Counted from the stretch's first letter, positions 18,141 through 27,676 are shown. The stretch is DNA of 64,000 nucleotides from UBA1756 sp045222555 (GCA_045222555.1 JBGUYY010000029.1:1-64000); one strand, 5' to 3'. The notes: generated by a model from the letters alone, not told the origin. Numbers and translations: made by a program.

Positions 18141-18171
18141 AAAAGAGGCTTCATTTTCTGAAGCCTCTTTT
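18141..18171 (-). terminator. Strong terminator of the initiator tRNA
   Basis: Thirteen-bp perfect stem (18141-18153 with 18159-18171), 5-nt loop, followed on the minus strand by a run of T. It sits 3 nt from the tRNA 3' end and may also stop read-through from the MBOAT gene. Confidence 0.88.
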
Positions 18172-18174
18172 GGG

Positions 18175-18246
<72 letters not shown>

Positions 18247-18633
18247 ATTCGAGTTGCAAAATTACATTTTTTTTGTTTCGCTCCGCCATCTTTTATGAAA
18301 AAAAATAGAAGGTCTCAAGATGACATGTGTGAATTAACGTCATTTTTGTTTAATTAATTTATATTAAAATATTTATAATAATCTTTTGAAGTAATGCTAC
18401 AAATAAAAATGGAAGAGATTTTGTCAAAAAATGGCAGATTATATGAGGTGCGTACTGGGCGGGATGCTCAGTTTTTCGGAGAAAAATGTCTGAAATTGCG
18501 CAAAAACTTCATGATGAAAAAAATTTTCTCTATGGATGGTGTTGGAAGTTTATTTTTACTAATTTTGCATAACCTATATGTGGTTTTATACCTCTCATCA
18601 AATCTATTATAACATAATCATTTAGAGAAATTT
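18247..18633. other. Intergenic region with two divergent promoter boxes, no supported gene
   Basis: AT-rich 387-nt spacer. It holds a minus-strand -7 box TAATTTTG (18257-18264, 10 nt before the initiator tRNA) and a plus-strand -7 box TAATTTTG (18560-18567, 66 nt before the export adaptor start). A 72-codon open frame at 18394-18612 has no recognisable features and overlaps the promoter, so I do not call it a gene. Confidence 0.6.
18560..18567 (+). promoter_or_regulatory. -7 promoter box for the ABC export operon
   Basis: TAATTTTG, 66 nt before the HlyD-like start. A TTG lies 15 nt further upstream, which is shorter than the usual 19-21 nt spacing. Confidence 0.45.
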
Positions 18634-19554
18634 ATGAGAAGATTATATGTTGGGAAGAGACAGTTATGGTCATTGATTTTTGCTACGGCTGCTTTCGGTT
18701 TCGTATCCTGCGGTAACGATGACGACGAAGCGGATGCCCACGGCGTTTTTTATGCGACTGAGATCATTGTTTCTGCCGAGAGTAACGGCAAACTGCTCGA
18801 ATTTGACGTGCAGGAGGGAAAGACCTATCAGGCAGGCGATTTGCTCGGCTATACCGATACCATGGATTTGGCTCTGCAAATCCAGCAGTTGGAGGTGAAG
18901 ATCCGTGCCACTCTGGCCAGCCGCCCCGACATCCCGTCGCAGCTTAACACCTTGCAGGCCCAACTGCAAACCATGGAGCGCGAGCGTAATCGTGTGTCTA
19001 CCTTGGTGGATGCTAACGCTGCGACTACCAAGCAGTTGGATGATGTGGACGCGCAAATCAAGATCCTAAAAAGTCAGATCTCTGCCACCAAGTCCACCCT
19101 CGGCACCCAGTCGGCGGCCATCCTCGAGAATGTGGAGGCCATGCGCATCCAGATGGCCCGCCTCCAGAATGGTCTCGACAAGTGCAAAATCACCGCGCCC
19201 ATCACCGGCACCGTGCTGAAAAAATATATTGAACCTAACGAGCTGGCCTACCCGGGCAAGCCGCTGTTCAAGATCGCCGACATCACCAACATGTCCATCA
19301 AAGTGTATGTTACCGAAGACCAGCTCTCCTCTATCAAAGTTGGACAAGGTGCTGAAATTCATATTGATACGGATGGCGGCGATGACCGAGTCATCAAAGG
19401 GAAGGTGAGCTGGATTTCCGATAAGGCCGAGTTCACTCCCAAGATGATTGTCACGAAGAAAGAGCGCGCCAACATGGTGTATGCGGTGAAGGTAAGCTTC
19501 AAAAACGACGGCTCCGCCAAGATCGGAATGCCCGGAGATGTCTATTTCAAATAG
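18634..19554 (+). CDS. HlyD-family periplasmic adaptor lipoprotein (YbhG-like)
   Basis: This 306-aa protein has a lipoprotein signal (FVSC, Cys26). It has the usual adaptor layout: a split biotinyl-lipoyl domain (IVSAESNGKLLEFDVQEG at about 45-62, with the second half ITAPITGTVLKKYI near 190), a central alpha-helical coiled-coil hairpin rich in Gln/Leu (about 80-185), and a beta-barrel domain (IKVYVTEDQLSSIKVGQ). Such adaptors link an inner-membrane exporter to an outer-membrane TolC channel. It heads an operon with two ABC ATPases and two ABC-2 permeases, the order of ybhGFSR, except that the ATPase halves are separate genes. No TolC gene is adjacent. Confidence 0.9.
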   Translation: MRRLYVGKRQLWSLIFATAAFGFVSCGNDDDEADAHGVFYATEIIVSAESNGKLLEFDVQEGKTYQAGDLLGYTDTMDLALQIQQLEVKIRATLASRPDIPSQLNTLQAQLQTMERERNRVSTLVDANAATTKQLDDVDAQIKILKSQISATKSTLGTQSAAILENVEAMRIQMARLQNGLDKCKITAPITGTVLKKYIEPNELAYPGKPLFKIADITNMSIKVYVTEDQLSSIKVGQGAEIHIDTDGGDDRVIKGKVSWISDKAEFTPKMIVTKKERANMVYAVKVSFKNDGSAKIGMPGDVYFK

Positions 19555-19560
19555 TTGCCG

Positions 19561-20475
19561 ATGTCGGTCATCAGTGTCTCCCATCTGGATAAGTCGTACG
19601 GCAAGGTGCACGCCCTCCGCGATGTCAGCTTCGAGGTGGAAGAGGCCGAGGTGTTCGGCGTTGTAGGTCCCGATGGGGCAGGGAAGTCCACCCTTTTCAA
19701 CATCCTCACCACGCTGCTGCTGCCCGACTCGGGCGATGTTGCCGTGCTGGGACTCGACGTGCGCACCCGCTACCTCGAAATTCGTAAGCATATCGGCTAT
19801 CTGCCTGGCACCTTCTCGCTCTATCCTGACCTCACTGTTGAAGAGAACCTTGTGTTTTTCGCCACCATGTACCAAAGTTCCATCAAGGAGAACATGCCCC
19901 TCATCGCCTCCATCTGGTCGCAGATTGAACCGTTCAAGAAGCGTTTTGCCGGCAAACTGTCGGGTGGCATGAAACAGAAACTTGCACTCTGTTGCGCGCT
20001 GATACACAAGCCGGTACTGCTCTTCCTCGATGAACCTACCACTGGTGTGGACCCCGTTTCCCGTAAGGAGTTCTGGGAAATTCTGCGCTCCATCAAACAG
20101 CAGGGCATCTCCGTCATGGTCTCCACCCCCTACATGGATGAGGCTACCCTTTGCGACCGTATCGCCCTGATGCAAGACGGGCAGATTATGCGCATGGATA
20201 CGCCGAAGAATATCATCCGTGACTTCAACGGACACCTCGTTACGCTGCAAACGCCCGACATCTTCCAGCTGCTGAAAGTCATGGAGCATTATACCGCCCA
20301 CTGTACCTTCTATCCCTACGGCGAAAACTTGCATGTCATCTTCTATGAACCCCTGGAAAAGGCTATTCCCGAATTTGAAGCGTTTCTTCAACAAAATGAT
20401 ATAACTCACGGAGAAATCAAGCAGATAGAACCTAATATAGAAGACTGTTTTATTGAGATTGTAAAAGGAAATTGA
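19561..20475 (+). CDS. ABC exporter ATPase, first subunit (degenerate H-loop)
   Basis: About 304 aa. Walker A is GPDGAGKST, the signature is LSGGMKQKL, and Walker B is LLFLDEPTTGVDP with the catalytic Glu. The position of the H-loop histidine reads VSTPYMDEA, a Pro in place of His. The second ATPase has the opposite pattern (intact H-loop, degenerate signature), so the two probably form a heterodimer with one consensus ATP site. It corresponds to the first half of YbhF-type fused ATPases. I use ATG 19561, 6 nt after the adaptor stop; a TTG at 19555 is the alternative. The C-terminal ~80 residues are an accessory domain. Confidence 0.9.
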   Translation: MSVISVSHLDKSYGKVHALRDVSFEVEEAEVFGVVGPDGAGKSTLFNILTTLLLPDSGDVAVLGLDVRTRYLEIRKHIGYLPGTFSLYPDLTVEENLVFFATMYQSSIKENMPLIASIWSQIEPFKKRFAGKLSGGMKQKLALCCALIHKPVLLFLDEPTTGVDPVSRKEFWEILRSIKQQGISVMVSTPYMDEATLCDRIALMQDGQIMRMDTPKNIIRDFNGHLVTLQTPDIFQLLKVMEHYTAHCTFYPYGENLHVIFYEPLEKAIPEFEAFLQQNDITHGEIKQIEPNIEDCFIEIVKGN

Positions 20476-20476
20476 G

Positions 20477-21232
20477 ATGAAAATTTTCCGCTCCAATACC
20501 GCTATAGATACCCCTTACTCCATTGATGTGAAGGGGTTGACTCGCCGTTTTGGCGAGTTTACGGCGGTGGATCATATCTCTTTTTCCGTGAAGAAAGGCG
20601 AGATTTTCGGCTTCCTTGGAGCCAATGGCGCTGGCAAGACTACCGCCATCCGTATGTTGTGCGGACTGCTGCAGCCCACCGAAGGCTCTGCCCTCATCGC
20701 CGGCTACGACCTCAAGACCCAATCCAAATTTATCAAGCGGAATATCGGCTACATGAGCCAGCGTTTTTCGCTCTATGATGACCTCTCTGTGTTCGAGAAT
20801 ATGCAACTTTTTGGCACAATCTATGGTATTCCGCGTAAGGAGCTGAAAGAGCGTATCTATTCCAGTTTGAGGATGTTAGACTTGGAAGACAAGGCCAAGA
20901 CGCTGGTCTATTCTATCCCGCTCGGGTGGAAACAGAAGTTGGCGTTTGCCACGGCCATGCTGCACCGTCCGCAGATTGTCTTCTTGGACGAGCCGACTAG
21001 CGGTGTCGATCCCATCGTGCGGCGCGAGTTCTGGAACTTGATTTATGAGGCTGCCTCACAGGGTGTAACGATATTTGTGACTACGCATTACATGGATGAG
21101 GCCGAGTATTGCGGTCGCATCTCCATCATGTCGAGCGGTCAGTTGAAGTTGGTGGGCACACCTGCGGAGCTGAAAGAGCAGATGCAGGTGGACACCATCG
21201 AGGATGTTTTTGTGAAATTTGTTCAACGATGA
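20477..21232 (+). CDS. ABC exporter ATPase, second subunit (degenerate signature motif)
   Basis: This 251-aa protein has Walker A GANGAGKTT, Walker B IVFLDEPTSGVDP with the catalytic Glu, and a canonical switch VTTHYMDEAE with His. The ABC signature is degenerate: SIPLGWKQKLA in place of LSGGxxQR. It starts 1 nt after the first ATPase stop and is equivalent to the C-terminal half of YbhF. In the heterodimer its Walker A/B/H would face the first subunit's LSGGM, making one competent site. It is followed by two ABC-2 permeases. Confidence 0.92.
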   Translation: MKIFRSNTAIDTPYSIDVKGLTRRFGEFTAVDHISFSVKKGEIFGFLGANGAGKTTAIRMLCGLLQPTEGSALIAGYDLKTQSKFIKRNIGYMSQRFSLYDDLSVFENMQLFGTIYGIPRKELKERIYSSLRMLDLEDKAKTLVYSIPLGWKQKLAFATAMLHRPQIVFLDEPTSGVDPIVRREFWNLIYEAASQGVTIFVTTHYMDEAEYCGRISIMSSGQLKLVGTPAELKEQMQVDTIEDVFVKFVQR

Positions 21233-21242
21233 GGGTTTGGTT

Positions 21243-22346
21243 ATGAAGGAGTTGCGTCAAATTTTGAAAAAAGAGTTCACTCACATTTTCCGTGACCGAA
21301 TTACGCTTTTTTTGGTGTTGGCCATCCCCATCATGTTGGTTTTGCTCTTCGGTTTCACTATCAGCATGGACATCAGTCATGCCAAAATATCCGTGCTCGA
21401 CCTCTCGAAAGACTCGCAGTCGAAGGCGTTGGTGGAGAAAATTACCTCTTCGGGATATTTTGAGGTGGTGTCGTATCCCAATGCGGAGTCGGAGATTGAC
21501 GGCGATTTTAAGGAGAAAAATGTGAAGTTGTCCATCATCATTCCGCCCCATTTTGAGGAGCAGCTGACGGAGGAGAAATTTGTCACCATACAGATTATCA
21601 GCGACGTGTCGGATATGAACGTCGCCTCCATCTTGAATAACTATGTGAAGCTGATACTCAACGACTTCACCAGCGATTACAACGCTGCGGAGGGCTCGGT
21701 GAATGCCATTGAGCTGACTTCGCAGATGATGTACAATCCGGAGGCCAACAGCGTATATATGTTCGTGCCGGGCATCATCACCCTGATCATGATTATTGTC
21801 ACCGCGCTGATGTCGTCCATCACGCTGTCACGGGAGGTGGAGACGGGCACGATGCGGATGCTCCTCATCGCGCCGGTGAAGAAGGTGTATGTGGTCATCG
21901 GGAAGGTCATTCCCTATATGATCCTCTCTTTCATTTCTACCCTTATCATCATCATTATCAGCGTGGTAGTGTTTCACATGCCCATCAACGGAAGTGTGTG
22001 GCTTCTGCTATTTTTATGCATAGTCTTTATGCTTACGTCGGCCTCGTTCGGTATGGCCATCTCTGCAATGGTCAAGACGCAGCTCGACGCCATGATGATC
22101 ACCATGATGGGACTTTTCCTGCCCACGGCATTGCTGTCGGGCTTTCTTTTCCCCATCGACAATATGCCATTTTTCTTCCAGATCTTGGCCAATATTTTCC
22201 CGGGCAAATGGTTCATTATTGCCATTAAAGATGTGATGCTCAAGGGATCTGGCTTCTTGGATATATGGTTGTACATGGTCATTCTTTTTGGGATGGCTGT
22301 GGTGTTGATGGCATTTAGTATGACACGATTAGATAGGAGGAGGTAA
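21243..22346 (+). CDS. ABC-2 type permease (YbhS/YbhR-like), first
   Basis: A 367-aa membrane protein. One TM segment lies near residues 21-42 (TLFLVLAIPIMLVLLFGFTI). A periplasmic domain of about 130 residues follows, then five C-terminal TM segments (IITLIMIIVTALMSSITLS onward), including the family motif REVETGTMRMLLIAP. This is the normal ABC-2 multidrug/lipid exporter layout. ATG 21243 is preferred over a TTG at 21219 that overlaps the ATPase gene. It is probably a heterodimer with the next gene product. Confidence 0.9.
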   Translation: MKELRQILKKEFTHIFRDRITLFLVLAIPIMLVLLFGFTISMDISHAKISVLDLSKDSQSKALVEKITSSGYFEVVSYPNAESEIDGDFKEKNVKLSIIIPPHFEEQLTEEKFVTIQIISDVSDMNVASILNNYVKLILNDFTSDYNAAEGSVNAIELTSQMMYNPEANSVYMFVPGIITLIMIIVTALMSSITLSREVETGTMRMLLIAPVKKVYVVIGKVIPYMILSFISTLIIIIISVVVFHMPINGSVWLLLFLCIVFMLTSASFGMAISAMVKTQLDAMMITMMGLFLPTALLSGFLFPIDNMPFFFQILANIFPGKWFIIAIKDVMLKGSGFLDIWLYMVILFGMAVVLMAFSMTRLDRRR

Positions 22347-22349
22347 GCG

Positions 22350-23702
22350 ATGAGAGTAATATTGATGTTGATAAAAAAGGAGTTTTTGCAGGTTTTCCGC
22401 AATTCTTTGTTGTGGAAGATTCTGATATTGGCTCCTTTGGCCGAATTTTTGCTCTTCCCATATACTGCCGACTATGAAATCAAGAATGTGAAGGTAGTTT
22501 TTGTGGACCATGACCGTTCAACCATGACCACCGACATTCTTTCCACTTTTTCTGCCTCGAAATACTTTATCAATGAAGGAGTTGTAGAGTCCCGCCAGGA
22601 GGCTGAAGCCTTGATGCGGGCCGACAAGGTGGACTTTATCGTGGAATTTCCGGCTGATTTTGAGAAGTCGCTGGTGCGGCAGGAGCCGGTGAAGGTGCAT
22701 ATCACCGCCAATGCCATCAACACGGTGAAGGCGGGATTGGGCAGTGAGTATGTGCAGACGGTGTTGGGCAACTACTTCATGACGATGGCTGCTTCAACGC
22801 CGAAAGTGTCGCCGATAAGTACGGGTACAGAGGATGATAGTGATGACTTTTCGGAGGTGGAAACGGCTTCGGTGTCGTCGTTGGCCTTGCAGGGAGGGGA
22901 AGGACAGGACATGCAGAAGATGCAGTTGCAGCTGTCGGAGCGGATGCAACGGGCGCAGCGCGAGCAGGAGGTGATGGAGCGGCAGGCCGAGAAAGCCGAA
23001 CGTGCCGAGCGTGCCAAGCAGTCGGCGGTGGCTACCCGCGCCATGAATCCGCAGCTGGCTCAGCTGGTTACCACCAACGTGTATTGGTTCAACGAGCAGA
23101 TGAACTACAAGAACCTCATCGTGCCCGGCTTGCTTATCATTTTGGTGACGCTCATCGGGGCATACGTGACAGCCCTTAACATTGTGAGAGAAAAAGAGTT
23201 AGGAACCATTGAACAGGTGAATGTCACGCCCATCAAGAAATGGCAGTTCCTGTTGGGTAAGATGATTCCCTTCCTGATTCTCGGTTTGGTGGAGTTTGCA
23301 GCCGGTCTGCTGATTATGAACCTGCTGTTCGGCATCCATATTCAGGGCAGTTTGTTGCTGGTCTTCGGATTGACTTCTGTGTATCTGTTGGTGATGTTGG
23401 GATTGGGCTTCTTTATCTCGAGTGTGGCGGCCAACCAGTTGCAGGCCATGTTCATCGTATTTTTCCTGTTCATCCTTTTTGTGATGCTCAGCGGTATCCT
23501 CACGCCGGTAGAGGGCATGCCACACTGGGCGTCGTACCTCAACTATGCCAATCCGATGTCGTTCTTCATGTCGGCGATGAAGACGGTGATTTTGAAGGGA
23601 AGTACTGTGGATAACATCCGGACGCAGTTCATCGTGCTGGCGGTGATGGCAGTGGTTCTGAATGCCGCCGCGTTGATTTCATACCGAGAAACGGCCAAAT
23701 AG
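22350..23702 (+). CDS. ABC-2 type permease (YbhS/YbhR-like), second, with charged coiled-coil insert
   Basis: A 450-aa membrane protein with the same layout as its neighbour: an N-terminal TM near 24-42, a large periplasmic domain, then C-terminal TMs with REKELGTIEQVNVTPIKKW. It is about 80 residues longer than the first permease because of an insert at about 155-235 that is acidic, then Gln/Arg/Glu/Ala-rich and probably helical (MQLQLSERMQRAQREQEVM and so on). It lies 3 nt after the first permease. The insert faces the periplasm if topology is standard and could contact the adaptor coiled coil; this is inference. Confidence 0.88.
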   Translation: MRVILMLIKKEFLQVFRNSLLWKILILAPLAEFLLFPYTADYEIKNVKVVFVDHDRSTMTTDILSTFSASKYFINEGVVESRQEAEALMRADKVDFIVEFPADFEKSLVRQEPVKVHITANAINTVKAGLGSEYVQTVLGNYFMTMAASTPKVSPISTGTEDDSDDFSEVETASVSSLALQGGEGQDMQKMQLQLSERMQRAQREQEVMERQAEKAERAERAKQSAVATRAMNPQLAQLVTTNVYWFNEQMNYKNLIVPGLLIILVTLIGAYVTALNIVREKELGTIEQVNVTPIKKWQFLLGKMIPFLILGLVEFAAGLLIMNLLFGIHIQGSLLLVFGLTSVYLLVMLGLGFFISSVAANQLQAMFIVFFLFILFVMLSGILTPVEGMPHWASYLNYANPMSFFMSAMKTVILKGSTVDNIRTQFIVLAVMAVVLNAAALISYRETAK

Positions 23703-23722
23703 GTAGTATGCAATTGTGTTTT

Positions 23723-26374
23723 ATGCGAAAGATTAAACGACTTCTTATTGTCTCTATATTCTTGATATTCTGCGGTGTAGCATGCGCCCAGAACATCGGC
23801 CTCATCCCGTCGCCGCAACAAATTACTCTTCAGGACGGCACCTTCGTGTGGCATCAGCCCCGCATCGTCTTTCCCACCGACTTCGCCCAAACTGACTTCT
23901 TTGCGGAACAGCTGCAAGAACTGCCCGAAGCCGAAGTGACCGTGGCAAATGACGGTTTGGAAGCTGAAATAATTTTTGAAATTGTTGATAATCTGCAATT
24001 TCCGCAATTTGAACAGCAGGCGTATCAGTTGGTGGTGACAGAAGACGGCATCCGTGTTCGGGCACGTTCCGAGCAAGGACTTTTTTATGGTCTGCAAAGT
24101 CTGAAACAGCTCTATCGTTACAATTATCGGATGGATCATACACAATATCAGCGGGTTGAAATTCCGTGCATGACCATCGTTGATTATCCTGCCATGGAGT
24201 GGCGCGGCTGGATGGATGATATCAGTCGCGGACCTATCCCGACTATGGATTTTTTGAAAAAACAGATTCGGATTTTAGCAGAATTTAAGTTGAATTGCTT
24301 CACGCTTTATACCGAAAACACTTTCAAATCGCAGCATTATCACTATGCTCCAGATGATGGCCTTTCGGTGGAAGAGATTCGGGAATTGGAAGCGTATGCC
24401 CGTCAGTATTATGTAGAACTGATTGGAAATCAGCAGTGTTTTGCCCATTTTGAAAAGATTCTCGCCCTGCCCGGGTATGCGCATCTGGCCGATAGCAAGT
24501 ACAATCTTGATCCATCAAATCCTGCTACTTGCGATTTTCTGAAGACGATTTTGGACGAGGAAACTGCGTGCTATTCATCTCCCTTTTTTAACATTAATTG
24601 TGACGAAACCGAGCAGTTGGGGAGTGGTAAGGCCGAAAAGTATGTGAAAAAGGTTGGAGCATCGGAGGCTTACAGCCGCCATATTATATGGCTGCACGAT
24701 TATCTCGCATCCCGACAGAAAACCACTTTGATGTGGGCTGATATTGTATTGAAAGACAAAAAGATAATTGACAAATTGCCGAAAGATATCCAGATGTTGG
24801 TGTGGAGTTATGCGCCGTCGGAGGAGTTCCGTTCGATGATTCGTCCGGTGAAGGAGGCCGGCTTCGACTTCTGGGTGGTGCCTGGCAACAGCATGTGGAG
24901 CACGGTTTTCCCGATGATGCCCGACTACGAGAAGAACATCGCCAACTTCGCCCGCGATGGCCATCAATTAGGAGCTAAAGGCTTGATTAACACGGCGTGG
25001 AACGATTCTGGGGAGGCGTTATTGAACAGCTCGTGGCATGCCTTCGGATGGGGTGCTGAGATGGCGTGGAAGCCCATCGTTGCCACTGAGCATGATGCTG
25101 CCGAGCAGGAACGGGTGGAGCGGCTCCGAATCTTCGACACAAATTTCAACTTCCAGTTTTTCCATTTCTATAATAATGAGAACATTATCGCCGACTTCCT
25201 GCGTGTGCTGGCCCAATATCAGGACAGTCCCGTGCCGGAACTCTACACCATGGGCTCGCTGTGGCGGTTCTGTCCGTGGCAGCTCTTCCCGCCGCGGCTC
25301 ACCGAGCAGGCGTTGGCAGATGTGAAAGAGGAGCGTATGTCGCTGATGTTCACCATACAACTGCTTCAACTTATCCTTTCTGAACAGGCGCAGTACGAGA
25401 ATCCCGAACTTATCTATTGCGCGGTGCAGGCCACCAACCGTATGTGGAACGATGTGATGCTCCAGAAGTATCGCTTCGATTTGTATCACTATATGCAGAC
25501 AAGAGATGTGGCAAATTATCAAATGTTGGAAGAGTCATCTGCTGATTTACAAGCTTGGTTGTATAAATTGCAAGAAGGGTACAACTATTTGCGCAACTTG
25601 GAGTATCGTCCTTATTGGCAGTCGGTTACAGACCAGCACTATGACCAACAAATCAGCCAGATACATGAATCGCTGCAGCATGTCTTTTTCAGCACTTCAC
25701 GCACGCCGGAAGGTCTGTTGTTGGAATTAAGCACACCGAATCCGAATGGTTCCATCGATTACATATTGGATCATGATACCAATACGGTAACGACTTATAC
25801 TCATCCTTTTATCATCCAACATCCTTGCGTAGTATCTGTTAGAAGTGGTGCGCAGTATAAGGAGTTGGTTTTTGATGAAAAGAAATTTGATGTCCATCTT
25901 GGTTTGATGGCGCAGGCCAGCAGTTCAGGGGGCTACAGCACCTATCGCCCCGAGTACAGCGGTGGGGGAGAGGATGCCCTTTTCGATGGGGAGCGAGGCT
26001 CGGAAAGCTATCGCGATGGAAAGTGGCAAGGATTTCAGGGTGAGGATGTTACGCTGACTTACCGCTGGTCGCACGACACCCTCATCAGCGAGGTGGAAGT
26101 GTCGTATCTGCACCATTATACCGACTGGATTCTGGCCCCGCAGGATGTGGAGCTCTATACGACCGTCGATGGCAAGGAGAAGTTAGTGAAGAAGCTGCAC
26201 GTGAAACTCAACCAGGTGGGCGGCGATCGTCTCGGTTCTATTGTATTGACTGGTTTGAAGTTGCGTACTGACAACTTGAAGGTGGTGGTGCGCAATCCGG
26301 GTGTGCTGCCGTCAGGTCATAGCGGTGCTGGTTATCCTTCTTATATTTTCTTGGATGAGATTTTGATTCGATAA
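23723..26374 (+). CDS. GH20 family beta-N-acetylhexosaminidase
   Basis: About 883 aa with a signal peptide (MRKIKRLLIVSIF, cleavage near Cys-Ala-Gln). ATG 23708 is an alternative that adds five residues. A GH20b-type N-terminal domain spans about 25-150 (IPSPQQITL, GLFYGLQSLKQL). The TIM barrel begins MEWRGWMDDISR. The catalytic Asp-Glu pair of substrate-assisted GH20 enzymes is in FNINCDETE (about Asp294-Glu295), and a Trp-rich barrel end is present (INTAWNDSGE). The C-terminus (about 730-880) is a discoidin-like beta-sandwich. It removes terminal GlcNAc/GalNAc from host or cell-wall glycans, probably in the periplasm. It begins about 20 nt after the permease stop, so it may be read from the export operon. 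Confidence 0.87.
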   Translation: MRKIKRLLIVSIFLIFCGVACAQNIGLIPSPQQITLQDGTFVWHQPRIVFPTDFAQTDFFAEQLQELPEAEVTVANDGLEAEIIFEIVDNLQFPQFEQQAYQLVVTEDGIRVRARSEQGLFYGLQSLKQLYRYNYRMDHTQYQRVEIPCMTIVDYPAMEWRGWMDDISRGPIPTMDFLKKQIRILAEFKLNCFTLYTENTFKSQHYHYAPDDGLSVEEIRELEAYARQYYVELIGNQQCFAHFEKILALPGYAHLADSKYNLDPSNPATCDFLKTILDEETACYSSPFFNINCDETEQLGSGKAEKYVKKVGASEAYSRHIIWLHDYLASRQKTTLMWADIVLKDKKIIDKLPKDIQMLVWSYAPSEEFRSMIRPVKEAGFDFWVVPGNSMWSTVFPMMPDYEKNIANFARDGHQLGAKGLINTAWNDSGEALLNSSWHAFGWGAEMAWKPIVATEHDAAEQERVERLRIFDTNFNFQFFHFYNNENIIADFLRVLAQYQDSPVPELYTMGSLWRFCPWQLFPPRLTEQALADVKEERMSLMFTIQLLQLILSEQAQYENPELIYCAVQATNRMWNDVMLQKYRFDLYHYMQTRDVANYQMLEESSADLQAWLYKLQEGYNYLRNLEYRPYWQSVTDQHYDQQISQIHESLQHVFFSTSRTPEGLLLELSTPNPNGSIDYILDHDTNTVTTYTHPFIIQHPCVVSVRSGAQYKELVFDEKKFDVHLGLMAQASSSGGYSTYRPEYSGGGEDALFDGERGSESYRDGKWQGFQGEDVTLTYRWSHDTLISEVEVSYLHHYTDWILAPQDVELYTTVDGKEKLVKKLHVKLNQVGGDRLGSIVLTGLKLRTDNLKVVVRNPGVLPSGHSGAGYPSYIFLDEILIR

Positions 26375-26395
26375 TTCTTTAAGAATAAGATATTT

Positions 26396-26842
26396 ATGGA
26401 TATTTTTAATGATGAATATTTTATGCGGCAGGCCCTCAACGAGGCTGATGATGCGTTGTTGGAAGGCGAGGTGCCTATCGGGGCGGTAGTGGTGATGGAG
26501 AACAAGGTGATTGCCCGTGGGCACAACCACACGCAGCGGCTCAACGATGTGACGGCGCACGCCGAGATGGAGGCGATAACAGCCGCTGCCAATCATTTGG
26601 GAGCCAAATACCTGAACGACTGTACCTTGTACGTTACGGTAGAGCCGTGCGTGATGTGTGCGGGCGCTATTGCATGGGCGCAGGTAGGCACGCTGGTGTA
26701 TGCCGCCTCCGACCCGAAACGGGGGTATACCACCTTGGAGCGTCCGGTGCTGCATCCCAAAACGCAGGTCAGAACGGGCGTGTTGGCTGAGGAGAGCGAG
26801 AAGATGATGAAGGATTTTTTTGCATCGAAACGAAACGGGTAG
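26396..26842 (+). CDS. tadA: tRNA-specific adenosine deaminase TadA
   Basis: This 148-aa protein is of normal length. The zinc site is complete: HAEMEA (His55, catalytic Glu57) and EPCVMCAGA (Cys85, Cys88). VPIGAVVV and the DPKRGY stretch are family features. It converts A34 to inosine in tRNA-Arg(ACG), in the cytoplasm. It is followed after 3 nt by a SpoU RNA methyltransferase, so the two are likely co-expressed; both act on RNA. Confidence 0.95.
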   Translation: MDIFNDEYFMRQALNEADDALLEGEVPIGAVVVMENKVIARGHNHTQRLNDVTAHAEMEAITAAANHLGAKYLNDCTLYVTVEPCVMCAGAIAWAQVGTLVYAASDPKRGYTTLERPVLHPKTQVRTGVLAEESEKMMKDFFASKRNG

Positions 26843-26845
26843 GGG

Positions 26846-27676
26846 ATGTCTGCGAAAATTATTGAGATAGAAACACTTGACCATCCCGGCTTGGATCTGT
26901 TTGCGCGGCTCACTGAGACACAGCTGCGCAACCGGTTAGAGCCTGAGAAGGGTGTTTTCATTGCCGAGAGTCCGAAGGTGATACGGGTGGCGTTGGAGGC
27001 TGGTTGCGAGCCGCTGGCGTTGCTCACCGAGCGGAAGTTTGTGGAGACGCAGGCGGCCGAGTTCATCCGTGCCTTTGTGGATGTACCCATCTACACGGGT
27101 GCGACGGAGCTGCTATCGCAGCTGACGGGTTATGCGCTGACGCGCGGGGTGTTGTGTGCCATGCGGCGGCCGGCGCCGAGGCGTGTGGAGGATGTCTGTG
27201 CGGGTTTGCGCCGCGTGGTGGTGCTCGACAGCGTGGTGGATGCCACCAATGTGGGGGCGATCTTCAGGTCGGCGGCGGCCCTCGGCTTCGAGGCGGTGCT
27301 GCTCACGCCCACCTGCTGCGACCCGCTCAATCGCCGTGCCGTTCGCGTGAGCATGGGTACGGTGTTTCAGATTCCGTGGACGTACCTTTGCGACCGTCCG
27401 GAGGAGTGGCCCATGCCCGCCGCGCAAGGCCTGCGCGCGTTAGGGTTCAAACTCGCCGCCATGGCATTGGCTGATAATGCGATAGCACTCGATGATCCAC
27501 GCTTGTCGGCGGAGGAAAAGCTGGCGGTGGTCATGGGCGCCGAGGGCGACGGCCTCTCGCGGAAGGCTATTGCCGGTAGCGACTATGTGGTGAAGATTCC
27601 GATGGCGCACGGGGTGGACTCGCTCAACGTGGCGGCGGCCAGTGCGGTGGCCTTCTGGCAGCTGCGAATAAAATAA
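26846..27676 (+). CDS. SpoU/TrmH-family RNA 2'-O-methyltransferase
   Basis: A 276-aa protein with an N-terminal substrate-binding region (KGVFIAESPKVIRVALEAG) and a SPOUT catalytic domain. SpoU motif 1 is VVDATNVGAIFRSAAALGF, motif 2 is VVMGAEGDGL and motif 3 is IPMAHGVDSLNVAAASAV, all intact. It methylates ribose 2'-OH in tRNA or rRNA using SAM; which nucleotide is modified cannot be told. It overlaps nothing and follows tadA by 3 nt. The base composition of its second half is noticeably GC-rich compared with neighbours. Confidence 0.93.
   Translation: MSAKIIEIETLDHPGLDLFARLTETQLRNRLEPEKGVFIAESPKVIRVALEAGCEPLALLTERKFVETQAAEFIRAFVDVPIYTGATELLSQLTGYALTRGVLCAMRRPAPRRVEDVCAGLRRVVVLDSVVDATNVGAIFRSAAALGFEAVLLTPTCCDPLNRRAVRVSMGTVFQIPWTYLCDRPEEWPMPAAQGLRALGFKLAAMALADNAIALDDPRLSAEEKLAVVMGAEGDGLSRKAIAGSDYVVKIPMAHGVDSLNVAAASAVAFWQLRIK

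Noticed and set aside
18394..18612. 72-codon open frame before the export operon
   Set aside because: No recognisable features and it overlaps the -7 box of the operon.
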